DNA of 64,000 nucleotides, taken from assembly GCA_022496185.1 (NCBI GenBank), contig WTXG01000156.1, positions 22,260 to 86,259 of the forward strand, given 5' to 3'. The notes under the pieces are model-generated. The model made no database searches and had not been told where the DNA came from. It worked only from the letters and a program-made list of their open reading frames with translations. This DNA comes from Multifurca ochricompacta. Lineage: Eukaryota; Basidiomycota; Agaricomycetes; Russulales; Russulaceae. Below, one piece after another: positions 1-8,529 of the stretch; positions within the stretch are counted from its first letter, which is position 1, and each line of letters opens with the position of its first letter. A program made the translations under genes and the position numbers.

Positions 1-3
1 GCC

Positions 4-1202
4 TCAGTCGCAGCTGGAACTGAGACAGTTTCTAAAAAGACGCTTTAACGCCTCCATTTCTTTCCGTAGTGATTCTACCTGCGCCTTCAAATCAGCTTTC
101 TCCTTTTGAATGGCTGAGGTGTCTGACGGCGCCGAGACACTCGTACTTGAACTTGCCGCCGCTTCTGTGCTGGCAGCAACTTTTGCTTTTTTGGGTTTAC
201 CCGACCACTTATCATAACAAACGTTAGCTCGGTGTCCTGTCTTCCCACAATAATTGCAAATCTCGCGCTCGTGATTTCCCTGCTTATACTCGTGAGCGGT
301 GGTCCCACAACCCTTGCATTTACCTTTGAGATCAGTCAGCATGTACTGGCGCAGCGTCTTAGTACCAGCCCCTGACTGAGTCTTCGAAGCGTCGACCTCC
401 ATAGCATTGGGATCGCGCGTAGTCTGAGTTTGGGTTTGTGTGGTAATCACCCCTCTTTTCTCTGCATCGCGTTGTCTCTGTCGCACGTCGATTTTATTTG
501 CGGCGGTGACGAGCTCTTCTAGCGTCGCAGGAGTAGTCGGCATGAGGGCCAAGATGTCCTTGATCTTATCTGTCAACCCGTCATAGAATCGAGTCTTCAG
601 ATCGGTCGCAGACCAGCCAGTTTGAGCTGAGTGCTCATCAAAGCGAGCCTTGTACTCAGCAACCGAATTCTTGCCCTGTCTGAGTTTCTTCAACGCTTCT
701 TGCGCAGCCTCCCCTATATCGTAAGGAATAAATCGCTCTGTGAATGTCTTTTCAAAATTATCCCATCTTTGGTTAAAGGGGATCCTCCCGGCCTTCAATT
801 CTTCCAAATGCGGCAGAGCCCAAGTCCGGGCGTCTCCGGCTAGAAGATTAAGGACAGATAAGATCCAATCGGAATCTCTCCTAATCCACTTCTGGGTTTG
901 CACGTTGTAATCATTAAGACTGTTCTTCTGTGCACAAGCCCAATTGTGGTAAGCGCCAGAAAATGGCGCGCGTCCGCTGAGGTCCCCTTGCCATCCCAAG
1001 ACGCAGGGCGCGCTACTGTAGAATCCTTCCCAGTAGCAAGGGTGTGCTGAGGTGGAGATGCCGAAGCTTGTGCCTGGTGCTGCGTCAGCGTTTGCACATC
1101 TCTGGCCAAATCCCTAACAGTGACCGCCATGTCGTGGAGTGCTCGGTTAACATCATCGCGGGAGAGGGTAGAGGCGGAAGTGGATGCGGTGGGTGCGGAC
1201 AT
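4..1202 (-). pseudogene. R5: Ty3/gypsy gag, frameshifted
   Basis: Capsid-nucleocapsid protein of a Ty3/gypsy retrotransposon, read on the minus strand. The N-terminus (MSAPTASTSAS..., ATG at 1202) is in one frame as far as about 950-1000. The rest, from AYHNWACAQ onward, continues in a second frame to a stop at position 4, so one indel near 960 breaks the gene. The second part has the retrotransposon gag domain (FTERFIPYD, LRQGKNSVAEYKARF) and a CCHC knuckle (CNYCGKTGHRANVC), preceded by a second Cys pair (CKGCG). It ends in a Lys/Glu-rich coiled-coil tail. Pol would lie beyond the left window edge. The protein is clearly different from the gags of R1-R4. Base composition is CpG-rich, so this copy is less decayed than its neighbours. 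Confidence 0.82.
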
Positions 1203-2109
1203 TTCTGGACTTTGAATTTGTGGAGTAGGGGCGGAAATACTAGAACTTTCTGGGACAGGAGTAGTCGATTCAGGAGTAGTCTGACTAGGAAGTGGCTCGT
1301 TTGCGGGTGCAAGTACAAGTCCACTGACTGTAGCTGTCCTGGGTCGTCGATCTAACTGTCTAGTTGTCTGTCTACCTCTACGTTGAGTCTCAGGAGAGTG
1401 AATAGAAATGGGAGAGGGAGAGCGTGAGGATGCTCGAGAAGCTGAAGCAATGCGCGATCGCGCGCGTGAGCGTGAAACCGAATACGGTCGGTAGTGTGTG
1501 TGGGGGTGGACTCTCTCCTAGAAGCCAGTCCGAAAAATCTGGGGGACTAACAGCAAAGATACAAGTGCCGCGCAACGCTAAGCACAGGAGGAAAGGGTAG
1601 ATCGATCAAGCTGGCCAATAGATCTCGGATTCAAAGATCCGGACCCGATGCAGCGGCGATGACGATCGTACCAAGAAAATGAAATGAGAAAAGTAGCGTT
1701 GCCCAAGGCTGTCTGGCTCAGTCTTCTCGACCTGTTGCCTGCCTCTTCACTCAGGGGACACGAGCCCAAGAGCTTCCTAAAATGGTTCAGTTCGGCCTCC
1801 TCCCTGTGCCTGTCACCGCTCTCGCGGGGCCCCCTTTGTCTGACCGGGTTTTACACTCCTTGGTAGAAGATCCCGCACCAGTGATCAGGATGCACGCGAT
1901 CCCGCGATAACACCCCTTAATGACCAAGCAACCTCTGTCACCGCTACTCGGGCTTCAGAGATCACCACGCAGGCTATGAATTATTGGCTTGACACAGTAA
2001 GCACCTCACCGGCACCACCCCAGGGGGTCACTACTCTAAGACTGTCTGGCTGTTAGTGAGCGCGTCGGCCCTGTCGTGAGGGAGAACGCGAAATTGAGGA
2101 TCTTGTCCT
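1203..2109 (-). other. R5 leader with candidate PBS and possible LTR remnant
   Basis: No gene is visible. On the minus strand, positions 1886-1875 read TGGTGCGGGATC. This is TGG followed by a string that could pair with a tRNA 3' end and has the form of a primer binding site. The bases just outside it (from about 1889 rightwards) could be the end of a 5' LTR, but no second LTR is available to prove its limits. The remainder, to the gag ATG at 1202, would be leader. This is inference from position and motif only. Confidence 0.3.
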
Positions 2110-2835
2110 AATGTAACGGGTGCTTCTATCCCGCGCTTGCTATGTAAGATTAGATAAGATGTAGAGATCGTGGTAACTCAGAGGTGAAATATCCTAGTCG
2201 GAAAGCTGCCCAGAACGCGGAGATTAATGCACGCGTAAGGCTTGAAGCAGTCAGAGGACTCTGCCTTGCTTATGCAGCAAGAATAGACCTATATTGAACT
2301 TTGCTAAGAGCCTACAGCCCCAAGAGGACAAGATTAGCTGGGCCTGAGTAAATACAAAGATAAACCGCACCTACAGCCCCAAGAGGACAAGATGGGGTCT
2401 GCAGCGTGCTACAGGGTGTCTTTAAATACATTCTAGTACTATCCTATGAAATACCAAAGCCGATTGAGTGTGCGATGTAAATCTAAGTAGTTATCAGTGG
2501 CTTACTTTTCTAAGTACCCTGACACATCTTGTTTACTAACGCGCGATCGTTTCTGTCGGTCTGGCATTATCTAAAATACATACTAGACTACTTTAGATCA
2601 CTCTATAATCAAATTGTCAATCTGTATTACTCAAACAAAGGCCGCGTGTATCTATCAGTGTCCATTGCTGCATAGGGCAGCGACTACTTCGCATCGCATG
2701 GACCGGGTCAGATCGGTCCGAACTCCTCCTTATCTTATCTAAGTCTAAGAAGGTCGACTTTGCAAGACACGCAATCGCGTGATGCCCTCAGGATGGTTTT
2801 CAATCAGTCCGGGATGGCAAAAATGCGCATCCAGG
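2110..2835 (+). repeat. Repeat H, copy 1 (CpG-rich)
   Basis: Non-coding repeat, homologous in reverse orientation to about 52880-53350 inside the hAT element at 51632-53637, and in direct orientation to about 3190-3720. Shared landmarks are CCTACAGCCCCAAGAGGAC (present twice here), TATCCTATGAAATACC, GGTCTGGCATTATCTAAAAT and the CATCCAGGACAG end. This copy keeps many CpG sites that are TpG or CpA in the other two. It is probably part of a non-autonomous hAT element. Confidence 0.7.
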
Positions 2836-3189
2836 ACAGTATGGTATGGGTACAGTATGGCCATTTTATGGTATACAGTAGTAGATGGTATAACTAGAGA
2901 AAATTAAGTTGAGCAGTGTTATGACCATTGCCTAGCAACCCTCTTTTCTTTGATTTACATGTAGGGATCAGCAAGGGTTTTCATACCTGTGTGGGTAAGT
3001 GCTGCAGGTTTTGATGGGTATGGGTATGGGTATACAACTCCCAACCTGCCAGAAACCTGTACCTGCACAGTGGGTTTGGCAGGTATAAGTGGTCATCAGT
3101 CATTGACAAGATCAGCAGAAATGTAATGATAAAATACATCTGTAGCAAACAAATGACAAGATTTAATTTGATGTATGCTACAGGGTTTC

Positions 3190-3720
3190 TGTAAATATAT
3201 TCTAGTGTTATCCTATGAAATATCAAAGCAGATCAATGGTGCAATGTAAAATAAAAGTGTTATCAGTGATCCACTCTCTTGAAAATCATGATGCAACTGT
3301 TTTATTAATGCATGATCAATTCTGCCAGTCTGGCACTATCTAAAATACACTCTAGACTACTTTAGACTATTCTATAATCTAATTATCAAATTATTTTACT
3401 GAAACAAGGCCCACATGTATCTACAAGCTGCATAGAGCAGTGACTACATTGCATTGCATGAACCAGCATATTGGTCTGATCTCCTTCCTATTAAGGAAGG
3501 TTGACTTAACAATCACAGCTTTGATTTTCCATTGGTCCAACAAGATTGTGATCATGCATAGATAACACAACAGAAATGCATTCACAAATTAATTAGATAC
3601 ATAGAATATATATCTAAGATCTGACATATGATCAAATCACATCATTAAATGAGATAACGAGATAATGCATTCATTTAATCTAGTAGCTGATATAGTACAT
3701 CTAAAGTACAAGCCTGTGCC
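3190..3720 (+). repeat. Repeat H, copy 2 (CpG-depleted)
   Basis: Diverged direct copy of 2450-2780. CTATCCTATGAAATA, GTCTGGCACTATCTAAAAT and GACTACTTTAGA line up, but CG dinucleotides of copy 1 appear as CA or TG (for example GCGCGATCG becomes GCATGATCA). The right part (about 3600-3712, GTAGCTGATATAGTACATCTAAA) also matches the hAT element at 51940-51970. Nothing coding is seen in 2836-3190 or 3720-3788. Confidence 0.65.
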
Positions 3721-3788
3721 ATGCCTGTTCCACAAAATGAAATAAAATAATAATGTAAATAAAGAATAAACTTAATCTTCTGAACATA

Positions 3789-4003
3789 CAGTGGGTCAAA
3801 AAACTGTCCTGATGTTTGCACCATTTCTAGTATTCACTCTATAGCACCTCAGCATTTAGGAATCTGGTTATGGTGTGGCTGTATGTCTGAATGCCCTGCT
3901 TCCTGGCTACCATAACCAATTTGGATCAAAGACATTGGCCATGATATAAGCATTTTATGATCAAATCAAATCAATCAATCATTGGGACAGTTTTTTGACC
4001 CAC
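3789..4003. repeat. Tc1-like terminal module (215 bp), TA at 3787-3788
   Basis: Starts CAGTGGGTCAAAAAACTGTCC directly after a TA dinucleotide. It ends with the inverted copy GGGACAGTTTTTTGACCCAC at 3984-4003. Inside are about 170 bp of AT-rich sequence. This is the outer end of the Tc1-like transposon whose transposase remnant follows. Modules of the same design and almost the same length bound the Tc1 elements at 30764-32373 and 53923-55544. Confidence 0.7.
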
Positions 4004-4769
4004 ATTTTAAATCCACTATCTGCCCAGATACTACTTTATTTCACCCCTTTTTGCCTGGGTAACTCCTTGAATCCTTTTAGTCATCCTTTCTATAACCTTT
4101 TGCCATCATTCTGGTGCATTTTTATTCCACTCCTCCACCACCCTCTCCCACAACTCAGGTACTCCCTTGACTGGTTAAGATCCTTCTTCAGATCCACCCA
4201 GAGGTGTCCAATGGGGCTAATATTTCAAGGGATTGGGATATCCATACCAGGCTTCAATATTCCTGTCTTAAAACTGCTGGTTTGCCTTCTTGGAATTGTG
4301 TTTTGGGTCATTGTCCTGCTTAGGGCCTAGCACGAGTGCACTTGTGAGTTACCCGGATCCAAACTCGTGGGTATTTAGATTAGATAATCCCATACTTGGA
4401 TCTGCATGAGTATGTTCCCACGGATCACCCAGAGCCGCGAGTCCTATACTCGCACGGATCCGAGTACTCATGGGTATACTTGTAGGTTTACTTGTAAGGT
4501 TTGAGGCAGCCAGAGATCTTCATCTTGCATACACAGAAAGAATATATATATTACTACAATCCCACGAAGTTTCAAGTCAGATCATGCATCCGATCCAAAA
4601 TAAAACAAGAATCAGTTACAATATCTATAGAAATGCGAAAAAACGCGAAAAAACGCGAAGTGTGGGGCGCGCTGATTGGACCGTGCATTGCCTTCCTATC
4701 TAGGAAGGTAGGCTTAAGAATGCACGCGTCGGCACACGTCGGTACAGAGATGCCGGGATCATGCCTAAT

Positions 4770-5176
4770 TGATAAGATCAAAAACGCGTTCACAATTAAT
4801 TAGATACTTAGGATATACATCTAAGTGATAAGATCAAAAATGTGTTCACAGTTAATTAGATACTTGGGATATACATCTAATACAAGTGATAAGATCAAAA
4901 TGCGTTCACAATTAATTAGATACTTGGGATGTACATCTAAGTGATAAGATCAAAAATGCGTTCACATTTAATTAGATACTTAGGATATACATCTAATACA
5001 AGTGATAAGATCAAAAATGCGTTCACAATTAATTAGATACTTGGGATGTACATCTAAGTGATAAGATCAAAAATGCGTTCACAATTAATTAGATACTAAA
5101 GATATACATCTAAGATAATACAAGTGATAAGATCAAAACGCATTCACAATTAAATAGATACAAGTGATAAAATCAA
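4770..5176 (+). repeat. Tandem repeat array, about 7 units of 56-62 bp
   Basis: The unit runs from GATAAGATCAAAAATGCG through TTCACAATTAATTAGATAC to a (T/G)GGATATACATCTAA ending. Some units add TACAA before the next GTGATAAGATC. A last partial unit ends near 5176 before the tRNA-like part. The same array appears inverted at 14426-14825 and at about 56072-56500. Confidence 0.85.
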
Positions 5177-5220
5177 TTCTGCATAACCCTATATATAATA
5201 TATTGTGTGTCTTTACCAGT

Positions 5221-5288
5221 GAGGCTGGGTGGCTTAGTGGTTAGAGCACTGGACCGAGCTTGTTCCTGAAGGTCTTAGGTTCAATCCA
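5221..5288 (+). repeat. tRNA-derived (SINE-head-like) sequence in hAT copy A
   Basis: A box A-like TGGCTTAGTGG (5230-5240) and box B-like GGTTCAATCC (5278-5287) lie at tRNA spacing. A 4-bp D-stem (GCTT/GAGC) can form. The anticodon stem is poor and no acceptor stem closes, so it is not a functional tRNA gene. It is best read as an internal pol III promoter of tRNA origin. Two further copies lie at 6315-6381 and 55961-56030. Confidence 0.6.
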
Positions 5289-5528
5289 TGTTTCAGCCAT
5301 TTCTGTTCTAGGTTGATGAGCCTAGTAAAAAAATAATTTTATATAATAATATTCCCATGAGTATTCCGCGAGTACCCATGTGGGTACCCGGGGTGCTAAA
5401 ATCAATACCCGGATCTGCATGAGTATTTTCCCACGGATCACCTGGATCCGCAAGTATCAATACCCACAAGTTTTCCCATGGCTCTACTCAAAAAACTCGC
5501 GAGTTACCCGGACTTGTGCTATGCCCTA

Positions 5529-6073
5529 GTCCTGCTGAAACATGGTTTCACCCTCCACCATTTCCAACTTTTCAAACCTTTCCACCACTCTGCCATCCAA
5601 AATATTACAGTACTGGCATGGATTCATGATCCCCTAAACCCCTGTAAGCATTCCTAGTACATTCCACCCCATACAAGACCAATACCATAAGTTCTTCCTC
5701 CTCCATGCTTGACTGTCAGGGTGGTGGTTCTGTCAGAGGGTGGTTCTCCCTTATTTTTCCAAGTATAGCTCCTTCTGTCTGAACCAATTCTGTTCATTAT
5801 AGTCTCACCTGACCACAAGATCCTTTTCCAGTCATCCACTGTCCAATTTTCATGGTAACCACTCTCTGACAGAACCACCACTCCAACAGTCAAGCATGGA
5901 GGAGGAAGAACTTATGGTATTGGTCTTGTATGGGGTGGAATGTACTAGGAATGCTTACAGGGGTTTAGGGGATCATGAATCCATGCCAGTACTGTGATAT
6001 TTTGGATGGCAGAGTGGTGGAAAGGTTTGAAAAGTTGGAAATGGTGGAGGGTGAAACCATGTTTCAGCAGGAC
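5529..6073. repeat. Centre of inverted duplication in Tc1 remnant
   Basis: Positions 5529-5744 (minus-sense transposase) are repeated in inverse at 5857-6073 (plus-sense TVKHGGG, LVWGGMY and following residues). The unique 112-bp spacer is 5745-5856. Both arms continue outwards into a hAT copy with mirrored flanks, GTCCTGCT on the left and AGCAGGAC (6066-6073) on the right. Confidence 0.85.
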
Positions 6074-6314
6074 TAGGGCATAGCACAAGTCCGGGTAACT
6101 CGTGAGTTTTTTGAGTAGAGCTGTGGGAAAACTCGCAGGTATTGATACTCGCGGATCCAGGTGATCTGTGGGAAAATACTCATGCAGATCCGGGTATTGA
6201 TTTTAGCACCCCAGGTACCCGCATGGGTACTCATGGAATACTCATGGGAATATTATTATATAAAATTATTTTTTTACTAGGCTCATCAACCTAGAACAGA
6301 AATGGCTGAAACAT

Positions 6315-6381
6315 GGATTGAACCTAAGACCTTCAGGAACAAGCTCGGTCCGGTGCTCTAACCACTAAGCCACCCAGCCTC
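6315..6381 (-). repeat. tRNA-derived sequence in hAT copy B
   Basis: Reverse-strand copy of the tRNA-like sequence at 5221-5288. The box B complement GGATTGAACC is at 6315-6324 and the box A complement CCACTAAGCCA at about 6362-6372. It differs from the first copy by only a few bases. Confidence 0.6.
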
Positions 6382-6434
6382 ACTGGTAAAGACACACAAT
6401 ATATTATATATAGGGTTATGCAGAATTGATTTTA

Positions 6435-7026
6435 TGTTACAATCCCTGCTGAGCAACCCCATTTTCTTCCACCTCCCCAACAGCGACCCGTCCTTGCCGC
6501 CCACTCTACACTTCATGATCACGTCCCCATCCTGGGACCCATCACGTGCCTTACTCCCATCCCTGTGACTTGCTTTGGACTTGTTGATGTACTGTATACC
6601 TATGTTTGCTCTCTTTTCTCTTATCTTGTTATCTCCTTATCTTTACGTTTGGACACTTACTTAATACCCTATCAGAAGCCTGACTTTACACCGTCTGCTT
6701 CTGTATATTTGGGCCCACTTGACTCCGTTATCTTATCTATAGACGCCCATTCAATTACGTATATAAGTCCACCATAACTACATTGTAGACCTCAGACTCG
6801 ACTTATTGAATACATCGGTGTTTGTCTTCTGGACTTCCCCTTGAAACCTTTGACTCAATCATCTCAGTGCTTTTGGCACTTTCTGCTCAACATCATCACT
6901 AGGGAGCAGCCCCTTTGACATTGACTCATCCATTCGAACTCCAAGAGGTCCTATTGACCTCTTATCTGAACACATGTACAAAGCTGTCGCACAAGTTGTG
7001 CGGAATGTCTCACACCGGACGTAACA
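6435..7026 (+). repeat. R1 5' LTR with TATA box
   Basis: 592 bp. TATATAA at 6760-6766, and AGACTCGACTT at 6794-6804 about 34 nt downstream marks the probable RNA start. The LTR ends GTAACA at 7026. The PBS, AAGTCGAGTCT, at 7029-7039 is the exact reverse complement of 6794-6804. Confidence 0.93.
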
Positions 7027-7045
7027 TCAAGTCGAGTCTCTCACA

Positions 7046-8529
7046 GTGGCTTCCAGCCACAGTCAGACCCTCTTCCAGGAAGAACTCATCGAATGCAGAG
7101 ACGAGCATAATCTTTCACAGCAAGTACTTGGCTCTGCCACCTGGAAAGACTTTGAGTCTGAGTTTGGATACTATGTCTATCATGATGAAAAGAGAGTTTG
7201 GTATCACATCCGATACTCAGACAGCCGACACTCTTGGGTCACTACAGGACCTGCCCCACCCGAATTTGGATTAGGCCCGTGGAGAGAAAATCCCCCGGCC
7301 ATTGTCACGGACTCCGAACCAGAGGAGTACGTAGAAGAACCCAGTGAAGAAGAAGCACCGGCATTAGCAGAGACTACATTTCCGGTTGCACCTGAAGTTG
7401 TCACGATCAGAGCCCCTGCTTTGACAACTCCCCAGATATCCCTACAATCCACACATACTGTCACCCCATCCCACCAACTCATGTCTACCATCGCTGCTCA
7501 ACTCCCAGACCCCGCCCCGCCAGCCCCCATGGCACCACCACCAAACATCCCCCCCCTTCTGGACGTTTGTCTGGAGTGTTGCCCCAAACATTTACTGGGG
7601 ATCGCTCACAGAGCAAGAAGTTCATGTTGGAGTTCACAACATTCAAGAACTTCAATCATGATGTCTCACAAATTGTCAACCCGTTCCAGCGGGCCAATCT
7701 GTTTCTTTCTTTGATCCGAGGGGATGCAGTAGATGATTGGACGATGGAGCAACTGGAGTGGCTAAATGAGCAGGTTGAGAGCGGGCGCCGAACCTCAAGC
7801 GAAGGTCTTTGGGAGACCATAGCTGAGAGGTTTAAGGATGCCTTTACGGACAGGCAAGCCAAACAGAAAGCAGCCCAGGAACTAAAGTCCCTCAGAATGG
7901 AGAAGGGAGAACTTGACGCATATGTAGCCAAGTTCAGAAGTCTAGCCAATAGGGCCAGCTATGACACCGATGAAGAGGCAACATTAGACCTCTTTTCACA
8001 AGGCCTACCTAACCCCCTGGTCAAAAATATTATCCAGTTTCATCATCCTCATGACTGGGATACTTGGGTCGATGCTGCTCGACGGCAACAACAGGACTAC
8101 CTCGACTTCCAGACACGATTTGGAGTTGACACCAAAAAGGGAAAAACCTGAGACCAGTGGAAGGCAGCCTTCGGAGTCAAGCCCACCCAGCATACTCAGC
8201 AGGACCCAAATGCTATGGATACCTCCGCAGATTGGGCCCGGGCTCGAGCAGCACTTACAGAGGACGAGCGGCAGACCCTCATGAAAGAAGGATGATGCTT
8301 CTGTTGCAGAACATTGGGACATATGTCTCGAGACTGCCCCAAGAAGGGGGTACGAGTCGCTGCCGCCACCATAGCACCAGAACATTCCGCGCAGAACAAC
8401 CCACCTACTGTGGATAAATGGACGAAAGAAGAGAAAGCTCAGGATATATGGGCTAACATGATGAAGGAGAGTGAGGAAGTGTGCGCCATACTGGTAGAAA
8501 AGGCATTTACAAAGAAGGATTTTTGTTAG
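7046..8529 (+). pseudogene. R1 gag
   Basis: Gag polyprotein. N-terminal part from ATG 7046 (MASSHSQTLFQEELIE...). An acidic/proline linker follows, then a one-base shift in a C-run near 7552-7558. The capsid-like region (FKNFNHDVSQIVNPFQRANL, AKQKAAQELKSL, YVAKFRSLANRASYDTDEEA) runs to TGA 8149-8151. The frame stays open after that TGA (DQWKAAFGVKP...). It reaches a CX2CX4HX4C knuckle (CFCCRTLGHMSRDC), with another TGA just before the knuckle at 8294, and ends KKDFC at 8529. R2 and R4 share the 8149 TGA at the same codon. Expected intact length is about 490 residues. Confidence 0.9.

Larger units (their letters stand above)
4321..5528 (+). mobile_element. Non-autonomous hAT element, copy A (1208 bp)
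   Basis: The ends are TAGGGCCTAGCACGAG and, on the other strand, TAGGGCATAGCACAAG. Both are followed by matching subterminal motifs (GTGAGTTACCCGGATCC / GTAACTCGTGAG) rich in GGATCC and CGAGTAC-like words. It is flanked by a perfect 8-bp target duplication, GTCCTGCT, at 4313-4320 and 5529-5536. Terminal TAGGG plus an 8-bp TSD are hAT hallmarks. There is no transposase. The interior holds a 56-62 bp tandem array and a tRNA-like sequence. It sits inside the Tc1 transposase remnant. Confidence 0.88.
4018..5856 (-). pseudogene. Tc1/mariner-like transposase, split by hAT copy A
   Basis: Minus-strand DDE transposase in pieces. 5856-5529 reads NWTVDDWKRILWSGET (the family has WSDET, so the first catalytic Asp is Gly), then a GSDRRSYTWKNKGE region, TVKHGGG, an LVWGGMY block, a YCNILDGRVVE stretch and MFQQD, the second catalytic Asp. 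The frame then meets the hAT insertion (4321-5528) and resumes at 4320-4018. There, decayed pieces match the C-terminal part: NDPKHNSKKA, WTPLD, VVEEWNKNAPEWWQKVIERM. Several in-frame stops and shifts make it dead. No N-terminal HTH is present on this side, because the element is replaced by an inverted copy of itself beyond 5856. Confidence 0.8.

Noticed and set aside
4501..4803. 100-residue open frame repeated almost identically at 14790-15092
   Set aside because: The whole hAT element is duplicated at DNA level and the frame runs through the tandem repeats. Similarity is not protein-specific and no motif is present.
4770..5176. Regular repeats resembling a CRISPR array
   Set aside because: Units are contiguous tandem copies without unique spacers, in a fungal transposon.
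5221..5288. Functional tRNA gene
   Set aside because: Box A and box B fit, but there is no closed acceptor or anticodon stem, and all copies sit inside transposons.
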